This document shows, one piece after another, positions 9,123 to 17,703 of a stretch of 64,000 nucleotides of DNA. The position numbers and the translations under genes were made by a program. The notes beneath the pieces were generated by a model. That model was not told the origin of the DNA. It did no database searches and worked only from the letters and a program-made list of their open reading frames with translations. Source of the stretch: JBHIYN01 sp041984235 (lineage in GTDB: Bacteria > Pseudomonadota > Gammaproteobacteria > Ga0077536); assembly GCA_041984235.1 (NCBI GenBank), contig JBHIYN010000009.1, forward strand, positions 124,001-188,000, in the 5' to 3' direction. Position 1 is the stretch's first letter. Every line of letters starts with the position of its first letter.

Positions 9123-11454
9123 GATGGAGCCGCGGTGCGGACCGGTGGTGCTGTTGTGTGCCAACGAGCGTTGGCGCGATTCGGGTGGGCAAGCCCATCC
9201 GGTGAACTGGTCCGATGCGTTTCGGACTGTTCTCGAGAAGCGCGGATTCACTGATTTCGTTGCATGGGACTACACCGACTTCGTGAATTACGACGGCCTG
9301 CCTTACCAGCCGGGTACGGTGTTCGTGGGGCCCTGCATCGAGGGTGGGCTGGATAGCCGCGATCTGGACAGGCTGCGGGCACTGGGCTGTCCGATTTTCG
9401 TGGAAACCACCGCGTTGAATGAAAGTGGCCGGCAGGCTCTGGGCATCGTGCCCCTGGAGGAAGGGGCGCCACGCGCGGTCGCGGCGGGCGCAGGCGCTTC
9501 GCGGGCGATTGCCGCAACACTGAACGTGTTTGCTCCGCTGCTTGGAGGCGATGGCACCCAGGGGTGGGTCGTGCCACTTCCGCGCAACGCGGTGGAGACT
9601 CGCTATCAACCGCCGGATCCCGGCCACTGGCGCGCGGAAGCCGACGACGATGCGGAACGGCGCGCTGCGAAAGCCACCCTCAAGCTTGCGTTCGCACTCG
9701 TCCGCCGCGCCGGCGCGGCAACCGACCAGTTGCCCTTTCCCGCGGCCGCATCCTCGGAAACGTGTGCTCTGGCGTTACTGATCCTGTCCGACCGACTACC
9801 GGCGGGAGGCGCCCGGCGATTCCTGCGCCTGGCCGCAGCATCCATATTGGAGGCCCTGGGTTCACAAGCCGGCGCCATCGCGCGCGCGCTGGCGGAACGC
9901 TGCCGCCGGTGCGCGGCAGAGGATCCGGTGTTCGGGTCTGATAGTGAACGGGCGCGCGCTGTCCGGGACCTGAGCCCGATGCGGAAGGTGCTCGAAGCGT
10001 CGCATCCACCTGACAGGGCGGTGATGGACCTGCCGGCCCATGAACTGGCCCTTGTCGCGTTACGGTGCTGGCTGGACCAGGCCGCGGAGAACGACGCGGC
10101 GCGGACCCTGGTCGAGAGGCGACTGGACACCAGTAACATGGCTTTCTTCCATCCGGTGCGCGAGGCGGGTGCGGTTCCGCGACGGTACTCCAACCATCCC
10201 CTGGTGCTCCTGGCGCTGTCGATCCTCGAGCTGCCTTTCGGTGACTGCCTGCCGCGCGCGGTGACACCCGATGCCGTCGGACTGACCGATGCCCAGGTCA
10301 GGGCCTGGGCAAGCATGCCGCCCACTGCACGTGACACCTGCCGGGGCACGGAAGCGGAAGTCGGCACGGTGGAGTTGGTGCACGCCGGCAGCGAGTGTCC
10401 CGCGATCTGGGGGCAGGGGTCCGTGACGTTGCTGGGTGTTCCCGTCCTCGCGATCCTCGGGCATGCTCACACCCTTCCTCCTCTCAGCGAGCCATTGTTC
10501 GGCACCGACGCGCGCTATGCGCTGGTCCTCGAGGAGTTACTCTTTCGAGTGGTCGAGCAACGCCTGGCGGCATCGCCGTGCGCGGTGGCAAGGGTCCTGC
10601 CGTGGCCCGCTGGCGGTCCGCCACCGCTCGTTGTGCGGCATGACGTCGATCGGCGCCCCAACGATGCCGCGTTTCTGACACTATTGGATCTGTACCGGGA
10701 ACGCGGGCTTCGTGCTTCGTGGTACTGGATTCCGGGCCGCCTCGATCCGGAGCGAATGCGTTCCCTGCACGAGTTCGGCCACGAGATTGGACTGCATACC
10801 CTCGGGGGGCTGGCAAAGCGGGAAGAGATGTCCGCCATCGGTGACATCGTCGGAGCGCCGTCAGGGGAGTGCTACCACGGGGCGGGAGCGGAATATCATC
10901 GCGGGGCCCTGAGCTTTCTGGCCAGCGCCGTCAGCGGTCTCGAGTACTCGGAAGTGCACCCCTGCATGTACGGATTTCCCTACCTCTCTTTCCCGCTGAT
11001 AGGTAGCGACGGACGCCTCGCGTACGATGAGCGACTGGTCCACATTACGTTCAACGTAACTACTGACTGTGTACCTGGACAATCGCGAAAAAGTGACTAC
11101 ACGGGCGACGCGGGATTCGTCCTCGGAACGCGCCGCCTCGCGCACTACGTTTGCATGCTGAATCATCCGGACATGAACCTGGAAGCATTGCGCGATTTTC
11201 TCGACTGTGCCGCGACCGACTCGCTCGAGACGGCCACGGCCGCAGATGTCGCGACCTGGTGGCGCCGATCGCACCGCTCCGGAAACGTCAGGTTACGCGT
11301 CCGCGACGAGCGGCTGATCGTCGACGGCAGTGCCTTGCCGAAAGACGCGGCGATCGAACTCTATGGCAGGATCGACACCCGGACTATCGTCTGGCAGGGT
11401 GCCGCGGAAGCACCACTGCCACGTCTTGCCGATCCCGATGCGATGGTAGAATAG
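9109..11454 (+). CDS. Large uncharacterised protein with a C-terminal polysaccharide-deacetylase-like domain
   Basis: A protein of 781 residues. Residues 1-130 resemble a flavodoxin/amidotransferase-like Rossmann fold (VVLLCANERW; GTVFVGPCIEGG; CPIFVETT). Residues of about 180-420 are helix-rich with alternating Leu/Ala repeats, like an alpha-toroid. From about residue 505 a CE4-like domain is visible: VVRHDVDRRP (H511, D512, D514) is the motif 1 variant seen in HDVD-type deacetylases, and GHEIGLHT (H558, H563) is motif 2. The usual second metal histidine, four residues after H563, is a glycine, so the metal site is altered. No signal peptide is seen. Deacetylation of the glycan or its precursor is inference. 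I do not recognise the N-terminal 500 residues. Confidence 0.55.
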   Translation: MTDPEMEPRCGPVVLLCANERWRDSGGQAHPVNWSDAFRTVLEKRGFTDFVAWDYTDFVNYDGLPYQPGTVFVGPCIEGGLDSRDLDRLRALGCPIFVETTALNESGRQALGIVPLEEGAPRAVAAGAGASRAIAATLNVFAPLLGGDGTQGWVVPLPRNAVETRYQPPDPGHWRAEADDDAERRAAKATLKLAFALVRRAGAATDQLPFPAAASSETCALALLILSDRLPAGGARRFLRLAAASILEALGSQAGAIARALAERCRRCAAEDPVFGSDSERARAVRDLSPMRKVLEASHPPDRAVMDLPAHELALVALRCWLDQAAENDAARTLVERRLDTSNMAFFHPVREAGAVPRRYSNHPLVLLALSILELPFGDCLPRAVTPDAVGLTDAQVRAWASMPPTARDTCRGTEAEVGTVELVHAGSECPAIWGQGSVTLLGVPVLAILGHAHTLPPLSEPLFGTDARYALVLEELLFRVVEQRLAASPCAVARVLPWPAGGPPPLVVRHDVDRRPNDAAFLTLLDLYRERGLRASWYWIPGRLDPERMRSLHEFGHEIGLHTLGGLAKREEMSAIGDIVGAPSGECYHGAGAEYHRGALSFLASAVSGLEYSEVHPCMYGFPYLSFPLIGSDGRLAYDERLVHITFNVTTDCVPGQSRKSDYTGDAGFVLGTRRLAHYVCMLNHPDMNLEALRDFLDCAATDSLETATAADVATWWRRSHRSGNVRLRVRDERLIVDGSALPKDAAIELYGRIDTRTIVWQGAAEAPLPRLADPDAMVE
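11426..11452 (+). promoter_or_regulatory. Possible promoter of the sulfotransferase gene
   Basis: TTGCCG (11426-11431), a spacer of 15 bases, then the extended -10 TGG-TAGAAT (11444-11452). It overlaps the end of the preceding coding region, 35 bases before the sulfotransferase start. The spacer is shorter than ideal. Confidence 0.4.
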
Positions 11455-11486
11455 CGCCTCTGTTATTTCCGGAGAACGCTCGAATC

Positions 11487-12347
11487 GTGACCGGTGCCAA
11501 ATCCCGACCCGGGGAGATTAACGTCTGCATCATGGGTGCGGCCCGAACCGGGACCCATCTAATGAACAGCATCATCTGCCAGACCGGCGAGACGAGCCCG
11601 CTGTTGCCCGAGGCCCATCCGCTGTCTGACCTCGCGGTTTTTCACAAGCAGGTGGGTCGCTACGCGGAGAACTATCCCGAGAGTCTTTTTGCTGATCGCA
11701 GCGAGATGCTTGCGACGACCAGTGCGCCCCTGCGCGTGATGGTTGACATGCTGAGAAAGCGCTACGAGACGCGAAAATGCGTGTTCCGCGCCCCCGCCCT
11801 GTCCGCGCACGCGGCCGAACTTTACGAACTGTTCGAGAGTCTGGGCACCCCCTTCCGTTTCGTGTGCATGTTGCGTGACCCGCGCGATGCGATAACCTCC
11901 ATGTTTCGCTGGAACGAGCGCCGCGTCGCACGCGGACAAGCGCCCATGTGCGCTCCCGAGCAGGATATGCTCGATTTCTTTATTCAGCGTTTTTGGGCAC
12001 AGTACAAGCACCTCATTCCGCTCCGGGACAGAGACGAAGTCCTGTTCGTACGCTACGAAGATCTGGTGGGTAAACCGCGCGAGGTTGCGGGTCAGATCTA
12101 CGACGAGCTGGGCCTCGACTTTTCGCGGTTCGATGCCGGATCCCGCTGGGCCAACGTCGAAGCAGATCTGAGTGTAGACGGCGTGCACGGGGACTGCATC
12201 ACGGAGCTCTACTCCGAGCCAATCTCAAATCGTTCGGTTGGCGCCTATCGCGAGTTTCTCGATCAAGACCAGCAGCGTCGCGTGTTCACGCGCCTTGCCC
12301 AGTACCGGCGCAGCTTCTACCCGGAAATGGAGCGGCCCGGGATCTGA
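11487..12347 (+). CDS. PAPS-dependent sulfotransferase
   Basis: A protein of 286 residues from GTG 11487, with GGAGA 11 bases upstream. The longer frame to 11151 runs inside the previous gene. The 5'-phosphosulfate loop is MGAARTGTHLMNS (residues 16-28), close to the family's G-x-x-R-x-G-[ST] form. The 3'-phosphate site is FVCMLRDPRDAITSMFRW near residue 125, with the conserved R-D-P-R-D and serine. A later VRYEDLV motif (about residue 190) is also typical. The expected reaction moves sulfate from PAPS to a hydroxyl or amine of the glycan. It lies between the deacetylase-like gene and the 2-epimerase gene, so it is probably a tailoring enzyme of this polysaccharide. PAPS-synthesis genes are not in the window. 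Confidence 0.85.
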   Translation: MTGAKSRPGEINVCIMGAARTGTHLMNSIICQTGETSPLLPEAHPLSDLAVFHKQVGRYAENYPESLFADRSEMLATTSAPLRVMVDMLRKRYETRKCVFRAPALSAHAAELYELFESLGTPFRFVCMLRDPRDAITSMFRWNERRVARGQAPMCAPEQDMLDFFIQRFWAQYKHLIPLRDRDEVLFVRYEDLVGKPREVAGQIYDELGLDFSRFDAGSRWANVEADLSVDGVHGDCITELYSEPISNRSVGAYREFLDQDQQRRVFTRLAQYRRSFYPEMERPGI

Positions 12348-12386
12348 ACCGCGCTTCGTGCACCGCAAGAACGATAGGAATCGAAT

Positions 12387-13550
12387 ATGGCCGACAACCC
12401 CAACCGGACCGCCGCCATCGACGTCAAGGTACTGCGCAACAGCGATCTCGCGCCCGAGGTGGCCGTCGTCGTCGGTACCAGGCCCGGCATCGTCATGCTT
12501 GGCCCGGTAATAAAGGCGCTGGAAGCACGCGGCACGCGGCACTTCGTCATTCACACCGGGCAGCATTATTCGCCCAACATGGATGCGCAGTTCTTCGACG
12601 ATCTGCAACTCGGCACGCCGGCTTACCGTATCGAAGGGACATCCGAGCGAACGACCCACGGCTGGCAGACGGCCCATATGCTGGGCGGCATTGAAGATAT
12701 TCTGCTGCAGCGCCGTCCACGCCTGATCCTGGTCGGGGGCGATGCCAACACCAACCTGGCCGGGGCTCTTGCGGCGCGCAAGCTTGGCATCAGTGTAGGT
12801 CACGTTGAGGCGGGTGAACGCAGCTACGACTGGTCGATGCCGGAGGAGCACAATCGTCGCATGATCGACCACATCTCCGATCTCCTGTTCGTCACGGGTG
12901 ACAAGGCGGTAGCGAACCTTGCGCGGGAGGGGGTGCAGGGACGGGTGATCGCAAGTGGAAATCCCATCGTCGATGCATCACGCATGTTCGCGGACCTGGC
13001 GCTGAACCGTCCGGGCGCCGCGCAGCGCCTGCGCATCGGTGGTCCGCCGTATGCGGTGCTGACGAGTCACCGTGAGGAGAACGTGGACAACCCGGAACGG
13101 CTGCGCCGAGCGTTACAAGGCGTTTCTGATGCGTCGCGGGAGCTCGGCATTCCCGTGCGCTTCTTTGCGCACCCACGCACACGCAAGCGCTTGCGCGAGT
13201 TCGCCCTGGAAGACTGGTTGACGTCCCTGCCGGGCATAGAGGTAAACGAGCCGGCAAGTTACCTGGACTTCCTCGCCCTGATTGCGGGAAGCAGCGTTGT
13301 ATTTACGGATTCCGGCGGCGTGCAGCAGGAAGCATGCATTCACCATGTCGGCTGTGTCACGTTGCGTGAGAACACCGAGTGGGTCGAGACGCTGGAGATT
13401 GGCGCTAATCGCCTCGCAGGGTCCGATCCGGCCAGTATCGTTAAAGCCGCTCGGGACGCGCTCAACGCACCGCGCGACTGGGCAGTCCCGTTCGGGGATG
13501 GCACCGCGGCGGAGAAGATCGCCGACAGCGTGGACGACATACTCGCCTGA
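12387..13550 (+). CDS. Non-hydrolysing UDP-N-acetylhexosamine 2-epimerase (WecB/WbpI family)
   Basis: A protein of 387 residues from ATG 12387. Family landmarks are in order: VVVGTRPGIVMLGPVIKAL (residues 30-48), HTGQHYSPNMD, GGDANTNLAGALAARKL, HVEAGERSYDWSMPEEHNR with the catalytic acidic residues, TSHREENVDN with the conserved histidine, and FTDSGGVQQEA. The classical GTRPE motif reads GTRPG here, a variant also seen in other members. The enzyme would invert C2 of a UDP-HexNAc. As the WbpB/E/D genes stand 8 kb upstream, conversion of UDP-GlcNAc3NAcA to UDP-ManNAc3NAcA (the WbpI role) is the attractive reading, but plain UDP-GlcNAc/UDP-ManNAc epimerisation (WecB) cannot be excluded. It has about 25 extra residues at the N-terminus. 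Confidence 0.85.
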   Translation: MADNPNRTAAIDVKVLRNSDLAPEVAVVVGTRPGIVMLGPVIKALEARGTRHFVIHTGQHYSPNMDAQFFDDLQLGTPAYRIEGTSERTTHGWQTAHMLGGIEDILLQRRPRLILVGGDANTNLAGALAARKLGISVGHVEAGERSYDWSMPEEHNRRMIDHISDLLFVTGDKAVANLAREGVQGRVIASGNPIVDASRMFADLALNRPGAAQRLRIGGPPYAVLTSHREENVDNPERLRRALQGVSDASRELGIPVRFFAHPRTRKRLREFALEDWLTSLPGIEVNEPASYLDFLALIAGSSVVFTDSGGVQQEACIHHVGCVTLRENTEWVETLEIGANRLAGSDPASIVKAARDALNAPRDWAVPFGDGTAAEKIADSVDDILA

Positions 13551-13565
13551 CGTCGCGTGTGAGTC

Positions 13566-15470
13566 TCAGCAAGCAGGGGCGAACCCTGCCGCGGCCGCTT
13601 CATAGCGCTGGCGGCCCGCTTTCCAGTCGCCGCCGCACAACGAATCGATGAAATCGCGTGCCTGCGGACGGATACTCACGGCGTCGAGCAGGCACAGTAT
13701 GTTCTGACCATCACTCACCAGCAGTTCTCCCGACGGAACGTTGGCGCGCAGGTCGTCAAGGACGTGGGAATGTACGAACACGGTGGACGCAGCAAAGAGG
13801 CGCGTCACGGCGAGCATCCCCCTCGGACTAAGGCGCCGGAGAACGAACCCGTCCAGCACGACCACGAGCGACGCCGACTCCCTTGCGTGGCGCAGACAGC
13901 CTGCAAGGTAAGCGGCCAACTGGTCATCGTCGGCTGCCGACTCGTCCCGCCCGGGTGGCGTCGGACTGGCGACGCGGTTCGCCTCGGCCATCACCCTCGC
14001 GAGCCATTCGGCTTCCTCGTGGTCCGTCAGCGACTGCACGGCGGACGGAGAGACTGCTTCGATAGTCGTGTCCCGAGCCCTCAGCAGCAGGCGGATCTGC
14101 TCGCCGGCGGATCTTTGCACCTGCGCTGGTGTTTGCAAGGCATAGACCTCGCCCGGCGCGAAGGAGCTCTCGATCTGCTGCAAGCCGGCCGTATTCAACG
14201 CGAACGGCAGTCCGCCGTGTGCCTGGCGGGCGGGTAGCGAGCGCGGTGAGGTGGTGATCGGATTGACCAGGGTCGCCTCGCGTCGGATGCGGCCGTCATT
14301 ACTCCCGGAATCTCCCGTCGGCCAGGCCTGGAGCGTAGTCAGGCCGTTGACCAGGTCCCGCAATCGCAAAAGATGGGGGAGAAAACGATTGATCGAGGTG
14401 ATGGTGACCATCGCGCCCTCGATTCCATTCATGACGAAACGCAGACCGAAGAACAGCACCAGCAGCGAGCTGTAGCTGATAATACCTTCGTGCTGGTCAG
14501 CAAACATCAGCCAGACCATGCAACCGATGCCGACGCCGACCATCGAGCCCATGAGGATGCGAGAGCTTTCCAGCACCATCAATCGACTTTCCATCAGGTG
14601 GAGGAAATTGTCGATGATCTCGTGCTCCTCTCTCTCTTTGCCGCCATCTTCCACGGGTAGATCGTCGTCGACCTGAAGTTCGGGATCGTCGAACGCGATT
14701 GGCATCGCGGGCTTTGCTCCAAGAAGGAATCCGACCTTGTCGCGGATCAGGCGAGACCTGCGAACTGCCTCTTCTTCCAGCAGTCGAGTGCTGCGCGTAG
14801 CGCGCAGGTTCAACGGGTACATGAAAAGAGCTGCCAAGACCGCAAACATGCCGATCACGGGCAGTAGTACCGGTGCGTAGAGCCCGATTATCAGGAGCCC
14901 GACGGCGATGTTGCCCAGATGAGTGATATTGAAGAGGGCCAGGCGAACAATTACACCGGCAAAGCGAGCGTCGCTCGTCAACACGCGCAGCAGCGCGTAT
15001 CGCTTTGCAATGATACGGCGGGTCCATAAGGTGGTGAGGAGCGCCGTGGTGTTTTCGGTGTGGCGTGAGAAGAATTCGACGATCGTGTGGTAGCAGTACC
15101 GATACATATCACTTTCGAGGCGGATCGCTCTCTTGCGCCCGTAGTAGGCAAGCATGCTGCCGAGCACGAACACGAACACAAAGCTGCCGATGACGAGGCC
15201 CGGGCGCGGCGCCGGCAGGTGTAGTCCGAGGCGATCGACGCCAGGAAAGGTCGTTAGATGGCCGGAGTCCTGCAGTTGGCCGACGGCGCCAACCACGATG
15301 GCCAGGGCGAGGCCCTGGAACACCACGCTGCAGGCTGTCGCCGCGGCGGACAGCCCGATCGGTTTTGCGAAACGCGAGAATGCGAACCGCACCAGCCATG
15401 CAAGCAGCGCGAAATAGGCCTGGGCCCTGTAGTGGGCGTTCGAGACGATGATCGAGGAGCGTTTCAGCAT
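13566..15470 (-). CDS. ABC-exporter-like membrane protein with a degenerate nucleotide-binding domain
   Basis: A protein of 634 residues read leftward. ATG 15470 is chosen because membrane segments begin soon after; the frame stays open to 15782 but is not protein-like there. Five to six hydrophobic helices are visible between residues 40 and 345 (for example SFVFVFVLGSMLAYYG and MVGVGIGCMVWLMF), with long charged loops as in type I ABC exporters. From about residue 430 the chain follows the outline of an ABC ATPase (PGEVYAL, then LVVVLDG at 535-541, then VFVHSHVLDDL), but the P-loop position reads TPAQVQRSAGEQ with no GKS/T. No LSGGQ is found and the Walker B glutamate is glycine. It is unlikely to hydrolyse ATP alone. 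It lies in antisense inside the glycan locus, so a role in glycan export or its control is inference. Confidence 0.6.
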   Translation of the reverse strand: MLKRSSIIVSNAHYRAQAYFALLAWLVRFAFSRFAKPIGLSAAATACSVVFQGLALAIVVGAVGQLQDSGHLTTFPGVDRLGLHLPAPRPGLVIGSFVFVFVLGSMLAYYGRKRAIRLESDMYRYCYHTIVEFFSRHTENTTALLTTLWTRRIIAKRYALLRVLTSDARFAGVIVRLALFNITHLGNIAVGLLIIGLYAPVLLPVIGMFAVLAALFMYPLNLRATRSTRLLEEEAVRRSRLIRDKVGFLLGAKPAMPIAFDDPELQVDDDLPVEDGGKEREEHEIIDNFLHLMESRLMVLESSRILMGSMVGVGIGCMVWLMFADQHEGIISYSSLLVLFFGLRFVMNGIEGAMVTITSINRFLPHLLRLRDLVNGLTTLQAWPTGDSGSNDGRIRREATLVNPITTSPRSLPARQAHGGLPFALNTAGLQQIESSFAPGEVYALQTPAQVQRSAGEQIRLLLRARDTTIEAVSPSAVQSLTDHEEAEWLARVMAEANRVASPTPPGRDESAADDDQLAAYLAGCLRHARESASLVVVLDGFVLRRLSPRGMLAVTRLFAASTVFVHSHVLDDLRANVPSGELLVSDGQNILCLLDAVSIRPQARDFIDSLCGGDWKAGRQRYEAAAAGFAPAC

Positions 15471-15799
15471 GCGCTGTGCGCGATATGATCGAGCCAAACG
15501 TTGCGGGTTGCAGTGGGGGGACGCTAAGCGGTCCCGAGGGACGAAGGTCAATGTGGGGCGCAGCAATTGACGGGTAGCTGCGCGCAAAGCATTATCGCGC
15601 ATTCTCCCATGCACGAGGTGTCTGCGCCAGCGAGCGGACGCACAAGCGGGCGCATTCACCGCACGGCCGTGTTCGCCCGGATTCGCGGCGCCGATGCAGC
15701 AGTCAATCAACAGGGTGGGGCACGTGGACAAGAGTAGGGTGGACGACGGAAGGAAGGGCGTGTCTCGCATCCGCCTTGCCATGTTGCGCCGGGAACGCC
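15471..15799. other. Divergent intergenic region, 329 bases
   Basis: Lies between the ABC-like gene (leftward) and the GT4 gene (rightward). Both flanking frames stay open across part of it, so the exact starts are uncertain. No clear promoter pair, terminator or repeat was seen. Confidence 0.35.
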
Positions 15800-17362
15800 G
15801 TGGCCACTGAACCGCTCGCCAGGAACGGCAGCGACGATGCTGCCGATGTCGGGGCCGAAATGCCCTCGGCCGGAGCGCAGAGGAGCGTTGCGGACGCGGA
15901 CATGGGCAATGGGCGCTACGTCGCTGAAACCGGCGGGTATGAATTGCTCAATGTGGGAATGGGCCTTGCCCAGCGACACCCTCGCCTGGCAGCCCGCGCC
16001 AGCGCCGTGCTTGGCTGGCAGCGCAAGCATTCTCCGTCGCTCTTGCACTGGCAACTCCGGCTGCTGCACTTCGCATTGCGCGCTGCACGCAAGCTGCGGG
16101 ACGTGGTGCGGCGCGTGTTCATAGCCATTCCAGGCGTGCGCTGGCTGTCTCACTCGGCCGAGATCGAGAACCTCAAGGCCCGCAACCAGGCGTTTGCCGA
16201 GCGCATGGTGTTCCTGACTGACCAGCTCAAGTACTACTCGGTCAATAATCCGGTAAACGTCTACATCAACTTTGCCCGGAGCGCCCTGGATAGGGTCAGT
16301 GAGCTGGAGGCGGACGTGTATGTCGGTCATGGCGTGCAATCGCTGCCGGCCGCGGCGGCTCTGGCCGGCGAGACCGGGGGACGGTATCTGTGTGACTGCA
16401 TCGAGATTCCGTCATTCTTCGATCGTGCGGTACCGGTGAAATGGCACGTAACGAATACGCAAATGCTGGACTGCGCATTCGAGACCTATTTACGCCGTGC
16501 GGACGGCGTACTCACGATCGGGTGGGCGTTACGTGACTTGCTGGTAGAAATTGCCGAGCGTGTCGTCGTGATACCAAACTACCGCAATGCGGAAGATCTG
16601 GAGGTGAGTGGTCGGTTGCGGGATCTCTGCGGGATCTCGGACCGCGAGGATCTCGTTCTGTCCCTGAGTACGGTCGCCAGTGGCTTCGAGCCGGTCATCG
16701 AGGCACTGACATTACTTCCCGATCACGTTCATCTTGCCTCGATTGGCCGCTTCGTGCCCGCCGAGTACCGCGCCGAGTGCCGCGCGCTGGCGAAGCGCCT
16801 GGGAGTCGATCGCCGTTTTCATTGTTTTGACCCGGTGCGTTATTCCGAGCTGACTACGACCGTGTCTGCGGCCGATGTCGGGCTCATTGTTCGCGATCCG
16901 GCTATACCCAACAACGGCATTTCGCTGCCCAATCGAATATTCGATTACATGTTTTCCTCGGTCCCGGTGTGTTCGCCCCGGATTCCGGATATCGCACGCT
17001 TCATCGAGGAAGAGCGAATGGGCGCGGTTACCAGGAGTCTCGAACCGGCCAGCTGGGCAGAAGCGATTGAGATCGTGCTGGCACAGAAGGAGACGATGCG
17101 CGCAAACGCGCTTGCTGCTTCCAGGAAGTACACGTGGGAATCGCTCGAGGATGAACTGTTCGAAGCGCTGGGGCGGCCTCGCAGCGTGTGCTTTCTGGGT
17201 GCCAATCAGCTGCATCAGAACAACCGGACCCGGCGCATGGCGCATACGCTCATGGCGCGCGGCACCGAGGTCAAGATCTGCTATCTCCAACGACGCCAGG
17301 TCTCGCACGACGAATCGTCGTACCAGGAAGACGGAATCACCTTCGTGCCGGTACTTCGCTGA
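15800..17362 (+). CDS. Glycosyltransferase family 4 with a truncated second GT domain at its C-terminus
   Basis: About 520 residues. The start is uncertain: GTG 15800, with a weak GGGAA before it, is taken, while ATG 15860 and 15902 are alternatives. Residues of about 110-455 form a GT4 enzyme: YVGHGVQSLPAAAALA, then SLSTVASGFEPVIEAL, and the donor region SLPNRIFDYMFSSVPVCS. After its closing helix (YTWESLEDELFEAL) the chain restarts with a new first strand and helix, SVCFLGANQ...NRTRRMAHTLMARGTEVKICYL, which is how GT4 proteins of this subtype begin. It stops 60 residues later, before the rest of a domain. This looks like a fusion whose second domain was lost, or a broken downstream GT gene. 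The following 341 bases hold no continuation in any frame. Confidence 0.7.
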   Translation: MATEPLARNGSDDAADVGAEMPSAGAQRSVADADMGNGRYVAETGGYELLNVGMGLAQRHPRLAARASAVLGWQRKHSPSLLHWQLRLLHFALRAARKLRDVVRRVFIAIPGVRWLSHSAEIENLKARNQAFAERMVFLTDQLKYYSVNNPVNVYINFARSALDRVSELEADVYVGHGVQSLPAAAALAGETGGRYLCDCIEIPSFFDRAVPVKWHVTNTQMLDCAFETYLRRADGVLTIGWALRDLLVEIAERVVVIPNYRNAEDLEVSGRLRDLCGISDREDLVLSLSTVASGFEPVIEALTLLPDHVHLASIGRFVPAEYRAECRALAKRLGVDRRFHCFDPVRYSELTTTVSAADVGLIVRDPAIPNNGISLPNRIFDYMFSSVPVCSPRIPDIARFIEEERMGAVTRSLEPASWAEAIEIVLAQKETMRANALAASRKYTWESLEDELFEALGRPRSVCFLGANQLHQNNRTRRMAHTLMARGTEVKICYLQRRQVSHDESSYQEDGITFVPVLR

Positions 17363-17703
17363 AGACACCAGGCGAGCGCTCGCGGCGGCTTTGGGGCCGC
17401 TATACACAGTCCAAAAAGCGACCTCCGCGTGGTAGAATCCGCCACCGAGCACGCCTTTCGGCGTGCGTACGGCTCTCCCGGTAGAGGTACCGCGGCGGCC
17501 GCGGCGACAAGCCGTGTATCCGCGGTCCCGGTCTGCGCCGGGATTTGAATCCGAGACGCTGTTTTCGAACGAGAGCAGCCGTCCGTCCGTATCGGACGGT
17601 GCGGCTGGAGCGTGTTGCTGCATGGAGCGCGACGGGCGCAACGTTGCGTACGAGGCTTCGCGCGATGGCTCTGGTAGCGGCAGCGATTGGGGTAAGAGGA
17701 AAA
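17363..17703 (+). promoter_or_regulatory. 341-base leader with a possible promoter and hairpin before the dehydratase gene
   Basis: An extended -10 element TGG-TAGAAT lies at 17430-17438, almost the same as the one at 11444-11452; no good -35 is seen. A perfect 7-base-pair hairpin (GCACGCC-TTTC-GGCGTGC) follows at 17449-17466 without a T-run. Near 17670-17681 stands GGTAGCG, a partial match to the RfaH ops element. If the -10 is real, the transcript has a structured leader of about 260 bases before ATG 17704. No gene was found in this stretch. Confidence 0.35.

Noticed and set aside
17363..17703. A frameshifted continuation of the truncated second GT domain
   Set aside because: None of the three rightward frames in this stretch shows GT4 strands or motifs, so truncation and not a simple frameshift is the better reading.
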